Made by a program: the position numbers and the translations under genes. The notes under the pieces were generated by a model. The model saw only the letters and a program-made list of their open reading frames with translations. It was not told where the DNA came from and searched no databases. Positions 10,057-19,703 of a stretch of 25,667 nucleotides of DNA are shown in pieces (positions within the stretch are counted from its first letter, which is position 1; each line of letters opens with the position of its first letter). Source of the DNA: Hymenopellis radicata (lineage: Eukaryota; Basidiomycota; Agaricomycetes; Agaricales; Physalacriaceae); contig JADNRX010000718.1 of NCBI GenBank assembly GCA_015501595.1, forward strand, positions 1 through 25,667, in the 5' to 3' direction.

Positions 10057-11358
10057 ATGGATCCATCCATACTACCCGCAGAACTATGGGACGCCATTTT
10101 CTCAGAATGCACGAATACTCCCTTATGCCTCTCCCAAATCTGCTCCCATCTCCGAACGACGGTGCACGCCAACTCCAAGCTCTGGTCCGTCATAAAGATA
10201 AACGTCTACAAAAGAGGGCTCCTGGGCGCCCCCAAAACCACTTACATCAAGCGCGCCCAAGGAGACGCCATCGCCCACTTTTTTCGCCTGTCCGGGACGC
10301 ATCCGATTACCCTTTCCTTCGTCGCATCAGGGAACCTAAGCGCTGAAGACCGGCCAGAAGCATTCGAGCGGGTGGAGCAATCGTCCGTATTTCCCCTCGT
10401 GAGATGCGCCCTGGGCCGCTGCCGCGAATTCACGATTGGTGCATTCGGGAAGAAATTCAATAACGTGATTTCTGACTTGCTGCGTGGAATGGCGCTTCCC
10501 ATGTTGCGGGATGTATCTTTCTATGGGTCGGCCGGGTGGTGGGACGGCTCGCATGCGCTCGAGCTGCTCCTCACCAGCGCACCCGGTATCCGACGGATTT
10601 ACCTTTCCGCAACCGTCCTCGATATCCCTCTTGCCCACCTTGAATGGGCGCACACTATCCGCGAGTTCCAACTTGGTCACTATTGGCCCACGTTGCCTGG
10701 AGAGAGTATCCCGGAACGATTTCCCAATATCTCGAATCTTTCCATCGTTGCAGGCAGCACGTTCGACCACCAACGCCAAGATCATATTGGTCTCCGCAAT
10801 GTGCTGAGCGGCCTACGCCACCTCACATCGTTGTCCCTTTACATGCACTACGTGTCCCAGAAATACGTGTTGGAGGCGGTTAAACTTGCCGATGTAGACA
10901 TCCCTACACTCGAGGAACTCAGCATTGTCTACACTGAAACCGTCCAGTACCCTGTTGACGAGTCGGGCTTCGTCCACCTCATCCACCGTGCGTCTCTTAA
11001 GACGCTGCGTCTTCTACATGTCCCCATCCGCAGCGCTAGTCTCCTCAACCTTCTCCAACCCGCCGAACCCACCCTCCGCGTTCTGATCGTCTCCGAACCA
11101 CTCGCCACGATTACGCCATACTGTCCCCTTTCTCCCACATTTCTCGCTCAGATGCATGATAAGTCCTTCCTGCCGAAGTTGACCTCGCTCCACCTGGTGT
11201 GGAACCACGTTGTAGATGAGACGTCTGTCGTTGCTATGCTTGAGCATAGAGCTTTCGACGAGGTCTCTGTGGGTCGCGGGATGTCATTTGAGGGTATGGA
11301 AGAAGCGTGTGAAGAGGAGAGTGTTACGGTTGAATGTCGCGCGCCCGCCTGTTCTTAG
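10057..11358 (+). CDS. F-box protein, intact, single exon
   Basis: This gene encodes 433 residues from the ATG at 10057 with no intron. The F-box is at the very N-terminus (SILPAELWDAIFSEC, then LSQICSHLRTTVHANSKLW), the usual architecture of agaric F-box proteins that recruit substrates to SCF ubiquitin ligases through SKP1. The rest consists of irregular leucine-rich repeats, for example LPMLRDVSFYGS, LRHLTSLSLYMHYVS, IPTLEELSIVYTE, SLKTLRLLHVPIRS and LPKLTSLHLVWNHV. The C-terminus is acidic (EGMEEACEEESV). Such genes are expanded in many mushrooms, often in clusters; another, frame-broken, member lies at 1287-3097. The substrate cannot be inferred. Confidence 0.85.
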   Translation: MDPSILPAELWDAIFSECTNTPLCLSQICSHLRTTVHANSKLWSVIKINVYKRGLLGAPKTTYIKRAQGDAIAHFFRLSGTHPITLSFVASGNLSAEDRPEAFERVEQSSVFPLVRCALGRCREFTIGAFGKKFNNVISDLLRGMALPMLRDVSFYGSAGWWDGSHALELLLTSAPGIRRIYLSATVLDIPLAHLEWAHTIREFQLGHYWPTLPGESIPERFPNISNLSIVAGSTFDHQRQDHIGLRNVLSGLRHLTSLSLYMHYVSQKYVLEAVKLADVDIPTLEELSIVYTETVQYPVDESGFVHLIHRASLKTLRLLHVPIRSASLLNLLQPAEPTLRVLIVSEPLATITPYCPLSPTFLAQMHDKSFLPKLTSLHLVWNHVVDETSVVAMLEHRAFDEVSVGRGMSFEGMEEACEEESVTVECRAPACS

Positions 11359-11851
11359 GGAGCCTTACGGAACGGGAATGGGACGAGAAGCCCTTTCTCA
11401 TCTTTACCATGTATGAACCACCTCATAATCCCACCGATCGCGCCTAGTTAGGCAGGTGGAGAGGACCCGCTTGACCTACCTAACTAGGTAGGTCTCCCAC
11501 TCACTCGCTCAGTCCTTCTGTAGTGGTCGAAAAGGTGTTCTGGCTGGAGGACTTGGGGAGCTCAAAAATGCTCCTCCTCTGCCGAATACCCTAGCCAGAA
11601 CCACGGGTCGGCATCCTCATCATCCTGTCGCGTGGTCCCTCCTTCGGCTTCATTCCCGACCATCATTCCGCGCCATCAATCATCTCGACACCGCGCGCTC
11701 ATCGTCTCACACGATGAGCTCGCTATCTCTCTTAATATTTGACTTAAAAAATTCACAAAAATTGTATTCACTAGATAAAATTGCAGGCTTCTCAATATCA
11801 GTGTCTAATGTCTATTTAATGCAGTACTGAATGTCGAAGATGAAGTCCATT
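11359..11851. other. Non-coding interval with two inverted repeats
   Basis: No gene is seen in these 493 bp between convergent genes. Besides the inverted repeat at 11443-11488, GTTCTGGCT at 11537-11545 is complemented by AGCCAGAAC at 11593-11601. Inside these lie GGGGAGC and GCTCCTC separated by an A-rich loop, so the stretch could fold into a long imperfect hairpin. An AT-rich stretch near 11728-11780 probably holds polyadenylation signals. Confidence 0.4.
11443..11488. repeat. 15-bp inverted repeat (hairpin) downstream of the F-box gene
   Basis: The arms at 11443-11457 (CCTAGTTAGGCAGGT) and 11474-11488 (ACCTACCTAACTAGG) are complementary except for one position, with a 16-nt loop. The element lies 85 bp after the F-box stop codon. 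It may be a transcript hairpin or the remains of a small foldback element. Function is unknown. Confidence 0.5.
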
Positions 11852-13776
11852 TTAGTTGAAGAGTCTGGGATCAAGGCCAGCGGGAACGGCGAACGGAGCG
11901 CCAGTAATCGCGCCGGTGACATCAGCTGTGTCACGGCGCGGCGCGCTGCTCTCTCCACCCTCTCCGCACTCAACATCATCGTCCTCCTCAATGAACTCCC
12001 TACTCTTGGGCGGCAGGGCATTCCCAAGCCTCTTCTGCCGCGCCGCCGCCGTTCCAGCCTCTGTGGATTTTTTCGCCGCCGTCAGCTTCTTCGTGGTCGT
12101 CGCCTTCTTCGTCGTCGGTGCTGTTGTCTTGGCCACCCTGCTCGTTGTAGTGGTCTTCTTCTTCGCAGCCCTCTCCTCTGCCTGCTTCACCCTTTCTGCA
12201 GCCTTCTCCGCTTTCTCCACTGCCTTCTCCGCTGCCTTCTTCGCCTTCTCCACTGCGTCCGACAACCTCACCTTTTTCTTCGCTGGTTTGGGATTGTTCT
12301 CCTTTGCGGCTTCATCCTCCTTCGCGGCTTCATCCCTGTCCTCCTCGCCATCGCTATTGCTATCACTCTCCACCGCGGGACGCTTCGTGTTCTTATCGCT
12401 GCGCTCCTTCAGTTGTCTGCCTGTGATCCCGGCGTCCGCAACCGCTTTCCTCACGGTGGCAATGTCCGTAGCGGACAACGATATCCAGCGAACCGTGCTG
12501 CTTCGCCAGGCTGTAGCGAGCTCGTCGAGCGTGGTGACGGAGTAAATCCTCGATGGGTTTTCGAAGGGCACGTCCTTTGGCCACCCGGAAAGACGCACTT
12601 TATAGCGTAGAACGACCTCGACATCGTAATTGAGATAGTCCATCTTAGCTGTTGCATAGCCCGATTGTGTACCTAAACCATCCGTCACTGAGAATGAAAA
12701 AACAGATATTTAGACAGAAACGCACGTAGTTCGCGCAGCACAGCTGCGACAATCTCTTTGCGAAGAGCTGGGCGTCGGTCCAAAAGAAGTCCGGCTACGT
12801 AGATGATGTTAAACATAAGCCAGTAAATCATTGAAATAAAATGTACCGGTGCCCGCGTTTGAGGCGTATTGGTCAAACATCTGAATAACATCCGTCGCAC
12901 TCTTTCCCAGCATATCCGGGAAGAAGTTGAGCGCGCCGGGTGTGGTGATAGCCTCTGGAACGCCGGGGTCATCGATGTGGCCACAACCAATTAACGCAAC
13001 CGTCCAGACTGCCGGTGCGTTCATACAATCGAAGGCTCTGAAACAGCTATCAATACTAGTAAATGTCAAATGAAATCAACGCACCTCGTTGGTTAACTTG
13101 GTCACAGTGGACAAGATGTCCTTCGCCACCGCTAAGTTGTTCTTCCGAGCGCCGGCGTGTTTTGTAGCGCGGTGCTCTCGTAACTGGCCCAGCAGGTCGT
13201 TCTTCTCATCCTGTGTAAGATTATCCCACTTGTCGCCTTCAGTAGATGTCTTGGCGACAAGGGCCTCAAGACGCAGGCGCACGCCTTTTGCTAGGTCTGT
13301 AAATTGTTAGAAAAGAAGCATGTTAGCAACAGAAACGTACCTTTGTTCGCAAGCTTTGCTTGAACATGAGTGATCGCGTTCGCAAGATTCAACGCCCTCT
13401 CCTTCTTGTACACGCTCGCGTGTGTGCAGCGCTGTCGAACCACATCTACTGAGACGTTGTGCTCAGCAGCTATTCTCGCCATATCCTTCTCCTTCCCAAT
13501 CCACCACCCACTGATAGCCTCCTCAAGCTTCCTCTGCGCCTCAGCCTTGGCATCTCGAGCACTACGTGCCAACTGCAGGTCGAGAGCTGTTTTCGCTACA
13601 GCTTTGTGGCCAGGCTCACGAACGGGAATGATGTCCTTGTGGGGGTTCCGCTGAGCGAAAGTCGTAAGCTGGGAGCGGTCGGGCAAAAGCTGTTGCATGA
13701 TATCTGCGTCGCTGGGGTCCGCGTCCATGAAGCTGTCTGTGGGCGCGAATGGCATGATAGACGATGGCGTGGACAT
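11852..13776 (-). CDS. Mushroom-specific multi-copy family protein, Lys/Ala-rich tail, +1 frame break
   Basis: Five exons fit on the minus strand: 13776-13341, 13296-13085, 13037-12847, 12794-12726 and 12687-11852. The layout matches a family I recall as recurrent in agaric genomes: an LARxARDxKAE helical segment, then EHRATKHAGAR, then LYERTG..GHIDD, then FFPDMLGKSATDVIQMFDQY, then MDYLNYDVEVVLRYKVRL with GWP. Its function is not known to me. Exon 3 opens SLRLYERTG in one frame, and the rest (VWTVALIGCGHIDDPG) is in another, so one extra base lies near 13010. Exon lengths sum to 3n+1, consistent with that. The C-terminus is histone-H1-like, with Lys/Ala/Thr repeats (KAKKAAEKAVEKAEKAAER) and an acidic patch, and suggests a nuclear or nucleic-acid-binding protein. 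Start: the first ATG at 13776. Pseudogene or assembly error is possible. Confidence 0.7.
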
Positions 13777-14177
13777 GGTAGGAACATCAACCAGGGGAAA
13801 TTCAAAAAAAAAAAAAGTCACTATCAGCCGGCATTACGACGACAAATTCAGGGTTATGAGCGGCGGTAACGCTCAGTCGAGGATGTTGAGAGCTGGGGGT
13901 CATGATGGTTGAAGACAAGGTGACAGTAAACGTCACGCGTCACTTCATCATTCTCACCATTACCACCACCGTCAACGCAGCGCCCTCGAACACGGACGCG
14001 TTATTGTCACTGCACAAATGGCCGCCCACGCGTTAATCACATCATAAGCCAAGCGCCGGCTATGCGTTTGCGCGACCAGACCCTTAGATACCGATCGCCT
14101 TGCTCTCGCCACCCTGAAAGTCAACCACTCTTTCGACAACCACCAACGACGTTGGAAGCTTTGTAATAGCTTGCAGA
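13777..14177. promoter_or_regulatory. Divergent promoter interval with an A13 tract
   Basis: These 401 bp separate two divergently transcribed genes. A run of 13 A residues (13804-13816) lies 28 bp upstream of the minus-strand ATG. Poly(dA:dT) tracts commonly exclude nucleosomes at fungal promoters. No clear TATA box is seen in either direction. Confidence 0.4.
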
Positions 14178-15240
14178 ATGCACGCCATTGGTGTGTCATT
14201 TTTTCTTCTCCTGCTAATGTTCTAAATTTTCTTCATCAGCGCGGTTTCTTTTACCAAGGCCTCAGCGACGTCCGGCAACTGTGCCTCGCGACACGACGCC
14301 AGAATCTACAACCTCCCAGCCAGGAACATCCGACTTTCCTGAGCTGCAAACCGTCTCACCTCGCCCGGTGCCAGCTTTTCCGCCCCCGTCGTCGTCAGCT
14401 TGGCAGAGCATTGCCCTTCCCCCGGGACCTTCTGCCACCGCCAAACGACCAGCCAGTCCAGAAAAATCTCGCACTGCTCAGAAGGCGCGCAGGTTGGACA
14501 TAGAGGCTAGGATGAGCCCGGAGGACCGTCGCATCTTTCGCGGCCGCGTCACTGAGCGCGACCATACACAATTCAATCTGTTCTTGGCAAGCCTTCAGGA
14601 GAAGCAGATGAACGCCGGTCAAGCTGCGTCTCCAGGTAATCTCAAGCCCTTCATTTTCAAGCTTTGTCTAACATTATTGAAAGATACTCCCTCCCCGCCT
14701 CTCTACGAAATCCTGGACAGCGACGACTCGGATGATGATGGCCTCAGCACTCCGCCTCCCCGACTTGTTCAACTCCAGCCAGCCATTCCTCCTCTGACGT
14801 CGACGTTGGCTGAGCAGAGCGTACCTTCTCCGTATGCTGATTCTCCGTCTGCCGCCTCGCAAGACGTAGATTCATCCATGGAGCAGGATGAGTCACGTTG
14901 GGATAATGCACCTGGTTGGGGCTCAGATGCACGTCCCGACGACGACGACGCACCCCAATGGATGGAATGGACCGGCAATGATTGGGGTTCCAACGGCGCG
15001 ACGTGGGGATACCCCGCGTCCTTTGAACAAGCCCCAACATTCGACGACAATCCTGATGCGCAGAACATCTATTGGGTTGTTGTCGAAGGTGTCCGCCCCG
15101 GGGTTTATTATGGGTACTCGGCTTGTATCGCGGCGAATCCCATTCACTTTCCCAGTGACTGGGCTAACACCGAGGATCAAGCTAATGGGAGGTTGGTAGC
15201 CGCCGTTATGACTGGCGCGCTGAAGTACATTGTTGAGTGA
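14178..15240 (+). CDS. Disordered protein with C-terminal RNase H1-N/viroplasmin-like domain
   Basis: Start ATG 14178 gives a 13-nt first exon (14178-14190). Introns at 14191-14239 (GTGTGT..CATCAG) and 14636-14683 (GTAATC..GAAAG, with a CTAAC branch site) leave exons 14240-14635 and 14684-15240, 321 residues in frame. The second intron is 48 nt without stops, so retention would add 16 residues. Most of the protein is low-complexity Pro/Ser/Asp, with Asp clusters (LDSDDSDDDG) and a basic helix (KSRTAQKARRLDIEAR). The last 60 residues (NIYWVVVEGVRPGVYYGYS, then a helix and VMTGALKYIVE) follow the plan of the RNase H1 N-terminal/viroplasmin fold (aromatic-VV-x-G-x-x-PGVY). That fold usually binds RNA:DNA hybrid or double-stranded RNA. 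The match is weak in its second half. No catalytic RNase H domain is present. Confidence 0.6.
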
Positions 15241-15373
15241 GGTGGCGCCCTTGTATTTATATTTTTTTGTTAATATCATGATATGCCCTGCTCTTTGATT
15301 GTGTGAACTCTGCTACCCTGTATCCTAACAATATGTTATGCTACTGTGACTAGTGACTTTCTTCCTCACTACC

Positions 15374-15887
15374 ATGAGCCGCAAACGCCAGGCCTCTGAA
15401 CCGCCGCCGAGCCCTCCGCCGCCCATCAAAAAAGTCAAAATCAAACCCGTCGCGATGTCGCCGCCGTATCCTGCGCCCCCGTGGAACGTCGATGTGGAGG
15501 AGCCTTACGCGTTAATGGCATACCGCGAACAGATGTACATTCGCATGTCTTATGAAAAATATGGGGAGTGGACGCCTAACGGCGCAAGGGTACGTGTTTC
15601 TTTTGACTTTTATGTATTATCATTAACTGTTCTGACAGTGTCAGCTTCCCGGCGGCATGAAGAAGAAGTTTTTCGAGCTGGACCAAACTGTACGCGGCAA
15701 TTCGTGGGGCTGGCTCTTTGACACGCAAAGCGTTTTGGAGGGTTCGATTGGCATACCGCCGCTGCGTACGAATATTTATATATGGCCATGTCCACCAGAA
15801 GGTCCAGACGCAATTTGCTCCCCCTGCACCTCCCCCATCCCCAACGGCTACTATCTTCGAATTAGACTAGGAGCCTCACAATGTTAA
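15374..15887 (+). CDS. Small Pro-rich protein, function unknown
   Basis: Two exons (15374-15589, 15639-15887) are joined by a 49-nt intron (GTACGT..GACAG), giving 154 residues in frame. The N-terminus is basic and Pro-rich (PPPSPPPPIKKVKIKP). The rest is compact with many aromatic residues (YALMAYREQMYIRM, RGNSWGWLF, NIYIWPCPP) and Cys-Pro pairs near the end. There is no signal peptide or membrane segment. I do not recognise the family. A slightly longer frame upstream uses a non-ATG codon, so the ATG at 15374 is preferred. The stop lies 26 bp from the stop of the interrupted minus-strand gene, so the two converge. Confidence 0.55.
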
Positions 15888-15913
15888 ATAGCGTTCGTTT
15901 CTTATACGCCTTG

Positions 15914-16065
15914 TCAATTTACTACATACGTTGAAACAATGTCTGTATCGCTAAAGCATTTGATATAACAACTGTCGCGCTCTCCGTACTTCCAGAAGCT
16001 CCCCTCTTGCGCTACTTCGTAAAGATTATCTACCGCACATCGCAACATCATAACCTGTTCCCAAA
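15914..16065 (-). pseudogene. 3' part of a host gene cut by the transposon
   Basis: On the minus strand, 16065-15914 encodes about 50 residues (EQVMMLRCAVDNLYEVAQEG and on) ending at TGA 15916-15914. The frame matches exactly that of the fragment on the other side of the element (25667-25440) when the element and one copy of the 7-bp target site are removed: the split codon becomes GAA and no stop intervenes. A GTATGT just before the stop could be a donor site, so the native gene may have had one more intron here. The product is not recognised. Confidence 0.75.
16059..16065. repeat. Target-site duplication, left copy (TCCCAAA)
   Basis: The seven bases directly outside the left inverted repeat are identical to 25440-25446 outside the right one. 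If the first A of the repeat is counted as element sequence, the duplication would be only 5 bp (CCCAA). The 7-bp reading is the longest consistent one. Confidence 0.85.
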
Positions 16066-16471
16066 CACCCTATGCTGTACCCTCAATACATTATACCCAG
16101 CACTGACTGAGTGCCCTAATTACATAGATGGCCATTAAATGCTGGCCAGTATCTAGTGCCCGAATTGAATTATAGCACCTCCTGCCATATACGGTACCGC
16201 GCGCGCCCAGCTGGGACAGCCGTACACGGCATCTACGGCACAGCGTGGGTCTGCTACCCGGCTGCCGAACAATGCCGGTACCGGTTCCGTGCGTGGCGCA
16301 CCCACCCATTAGGGTGCGTGGGCTCCTCATGGGAGCATTAATCATCGTATTACTCTATGTAATCGGTGTTTACCGGCCTTCTACGATGTCTGTCCCACCC
16401 GGGAGCCTCTATACAGCACCCCAGGATCTTATTCACCGGGGAATCGGGTATAATACCACCCATGCCGTGTT
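16066..16471 (+). repeat. Left terminal inverted repeat, 406 bp
   Basis: It begins CACCCTATGCTGTACC and is the reverse complement of 25034-25439 with four mismatches counted by eye, all transitions (positions near 16218, 16437, 16463 and 16465). It is GC-rich in the middle and contains short internal palindromes such as CCGGTACCGG. A frame of 67 codons from 16272 with one hydrophobic segment is open in both repeats, but I do not consider it a gene. Confidence 0.93.
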
Positions 16472-16842
16472 CTGAATGTCATCAGTAGCTCAAATATATC
16501 TCTTTTGATATATGTATACGGTTTTCGCTTATCCCCGGCTCCTGTTGATAGGATTTCACTCAATGTGGCGCACTGGACATGTGTTGCTGTATTTGGGCTT
16601 GTTCTACAGCAGGAAATCAGCTATCCGTACCCAATATGCCAGTAGTATTCCTAAATACTCGTTCCAGGGGGTCCATTCGGCCCCACCATACATTTCACTC
16701 ATGCCCTCCCGCCATTGTGGCGCATTTTTCGATTTTGATCACTCTGACTGCAGCATGTAACACAATCATATTCCCACTAAGCTAAATAGAAAACATAGAT
16801 GATCCAAAAAAAACTCTAAAAAGCAACCAGAAAGCATATGAA
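16472..16842. other. Left subterminal non-coding region of the transposon
   Basis: No gene is seen. Two short frames (16512-16760, 16579-16785) lack support. A small inverted repeat (ATATATC..GATATAT) lies near 16494-16514. The region lies between the inverted repeat and the stop of the 828-residue gene, so it serves as that gene's 3' flank. Confidence 0.4.
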
Positions 16843-19581
16843 CTATATAAGTATGATGTCCATAAAGTGTCTATCAGAGAAATGTCCCGGGCTACTTGAG
16901 GCGGAGTCTCTAATCATTAGGTGAGCTAAATTTTGATCTAAGATGTCGGAAAGTACCTTGGAAGCTCGGACCACGGACTGAGACTCGTCCGGGATGTTTT
17001 CCTTGTCAGCCCGGACTCGTTTCTGAGGTGGCGCAGCGGAATTTAGCCCCTTCCGCTGCCCGATCGCGTTCTGCAGCATATCGTCGATTGCCCACGTGAC
17101 GTCATCGACCGCGAGAGCCCAGTCTACACGATGACGGGCGACGTCGTCTTGCTCGCTAGAAGACAAAAAAACAGCCTCACCCCACCACAGTAAAGTCAGC
17201 AGCACCAAGACGAGCCCGTTACGGCCAACCTTGGACTCTAACCCATCCCACGAGAAGTCCTTGGGCCGTAACAAGGTATCCTCAGGCCCGCGACGACCCG
17301 ATGGCTGCATCGCCTTCCACCACGCCCACCAGCCCGACACGAAGTTATCCACGGATTTGAGAACTTGAGGAGTCTGCCACTGCCGGTGTGTCTTGAACCA
17401 TTTCCCAACCTCGAGAGGTCGAACCTTCGTCCTTGGCAGAGTGACGCCGCTGTCGACAAAACCCGACCGCGACTCGAGAACGAGAAAAGAGTCGACAAGC
17501 TGAGCCCAGACGGGCGGGAAATCCTGGCCTCGTTTAAATGCAGTGTAGGCCGGCAAAAGCTCCGACCACCAAGACGATGAATCAACATCGTCCCAATCGT
17601 ACGAGCGGGTGTCATCGTCGCGTTCGAGAGCCATCTCGTTGATGATTTCGGAGGCGGCGGTGATAGCAGAGGGTGGCGGTACAGGAGTAGGAGCACGAGA
17701 AGGAGTGGAGGGAGGGCTGACGTTGATGTCCATATCCATGCCTGGAGCACCCCCGCCATTATCAAGACCGATGTCGTTATCGGCGCTCGACATGGAGGAG
17801 TCCACGTCGCCTATATCCATCATCACCTTGTCATCACTAAACTCCTCCTCCTCCATCTTCTCCTCCTCTTCCCTGCGCATGCGCTCCGCCTCGTCCTCGT
17901 GGTCTTGTTCCTCCTGGACGTGCTGGAATAATTCCTCGATTGTCTTCTTGGGCCTCTTGATGTAGTCGGACAAGATGCCGAGGTTACCAAGTCCGAGCCC
18001 ACTATTGAGGAGAAGAGCATTAACGCGCGCCATGTTGTTCTCGCGGTCGAATTCCATGTCGCTGAGTTTATGAAGTCGAGCAAGGCAGTCCTTGCGATCC
18101 GCCTCGGACAGTATGGCCATGGCGGCGGTAAGGTGCGAATCAATGGGACGAAGTCGTCGCGGAGGTGATGGGAGACTGGCGGCGCTCTCGGTGGGCTTTG
18201 ATGGTGTCGTCGTGCTGGAAGGCGCAGTGGCCACAGGGTCGGAGGAGGGAGCAGCCGTCGTGTTAGTTGAACTACCCTGATTCCCGACAGCGCGAGCAGC
18301 ACAATCACTGGGAGCTATGAATGTGTCTTAGTACATATCATCGACAGAGGCGAAACACTTACAATAGCAGTGATTCGTGAAATCAATCATCGCGGCCTCG
18401 ACTTCTTTGAAAGCCGCAGAATCGTAATCCTTCCAGGTGAGGTTCGTAGATTTAGTTGTCCCCGCATGAATGCTATAAAGAGAATTGTCAGATTACAGGA
18501 GATACGGAAAATGAAAGCAACCATACCTTCGGACTTCGATCCTACCACCCTTGCTCGCGATGGGTCCACAGAGCATAATTGTACAGTTCATACCGAAGAG
18601 CTGCTGCAGACCCTGGGCCATCCGTTCGACATGCCCCGCACCTTGAACAAGAGCTCTAGAATTGGATTAGAAAGAGTAATGTAAGTAGAAGAAGAACGAG
18701 CTTACTGCTGATACTGCTCGGGTGTGTGTGTCCCCGAGTCAGCCATCTTTTGCATGTCCTCCCACTCCTTCAGCTCCTTTTTATAGGTCTCTTCGACCAG
18801 CTCCAAATAGTGGTCACGGATGGCCTGGGGTTCCGCATTCCACGCGTCCGCGATGATCTTGTTTTGGAATTTAATCTTCTTGTCGACGATGGTGGGCTGT
18901 GCGTTGGGATCCGTCTTGAGGGCCTCGATGTGAGCCATCTTGGCATCGTTGATGAGTTTCTCGTATCCCGTGTCGACGATTTTTCGGAAGCGCGAGTCGA
19001 AGTTGATCGTGCCGTATCGCTGGATGACTTGACCTTTGCGAGGCTTCGGCGTCGTAGCCAGGATGTTGTTGAGGCCTTCGGAGATGACAGCTTCATCTGC
19101 CTTGCGAACATGACTGTACGTGGTCCGATACCAGGTCATGATTTTCTGTAAGGTATATCAGTCAGGACGCATTGCGGAATGGTGAAGGGGACGTACAGCA
19201 CGAAGATTATCAAAATCTTTGCGGACCTTCTTTGCCTCGTCGCCTGCGAGAGTTCCCAACAGAGTCGCGCGCGCAGCTTCCCAAGTTTTCACCTCGTCGT
19301 CGGTTGGTATATCGGGGTCTTTCGGTAGGTCTTCCTGGGGAACAATATTAATGCAAGCTAAATGAGACCGGATGAGAACTCACCTTCTCCATGTCCTTCA
19401 AGTCGCCGTAGCAAAGAAGAAACCGAATGGTGACAGGACGGCTCCAGTCCGTCAAATGGCTGCCTCCAAGCTCCTTGGCTTTGTCCCAGCCGGGTTTGAA
19501 ACTTTCCAAGAAGCGTTGCTTCGTGCCGAACACCCAAGGCTTCCTGCCTCTTTTCTGTGGATCGGTCTGTTTCCTGGTCAT
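16843..19581 (-). CDS. 828-residue transposon-borne protein of a mushroom-specific family
   Basis: Six exons (19581-19384, 19334-19197, 19145-18706, 18655-18527, 18472-18363, 18314-16843) with GT..AG introns of 48-54 nt give 828 residues without a break. The N-terminus is basic (TRKQTDPQKRGRKPW, then KQRFLESF), followed by a WYRTTYSHVRKA motif near residue 117. I recall this layout in many multi-copy agaric genes of unknown role. Next come a long mixed-charge helical region, a Thr/Ser/Pro linker, an acidic stretch (residues about 472-505, EEEEKMEEEEFSDD) and a compact Trp-rich C-terminal part (WWSELLPAYTAFKRG, VSGWWAWWKAMQP, LLTLLWWGEAVFLS). A basic motif with a possible nuclear signal (PPQKRVRADKEN) lies near the end. 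No catalytic motif is recognisable. Being intact inside a mobile element whose transposase is broken suggests its own selected role or very recent insertion. Confidence 0.8.
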
Positions 19582-19703
19582 GGCGTATGTCGGAGCACAA
19601 ACGTTGGAAGGATATTGCGGGTTGGGATGCGGACACCGGTGAGTGTAGTAATAATCGCACGTGGAAATTAGCAGAGAAACAACGGTAAATTCATAATTAA
19701 TCA

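Noticed and set aside
11831..12610. Long plus-strand frames (259 and 229 codons) with many Leu, Phe, Arg and Cys
   Set aside because: They are antisense to the Lys/Ala/Glu-rich exon of the minus-strand gene. AAG/GCC-rich coding reads as Phe/Leu/Arg on the other strand. No motif or splice context.
16272..16475. 67-codon frame inside the inverted repeat with one hydrophobic segment, present in both repeats
   Set aside because: Two of the four differences between the copies fall near its end and change residues; no promoter, family or codon evidence. Being open in both copies follows from the repeats being nearly identical.
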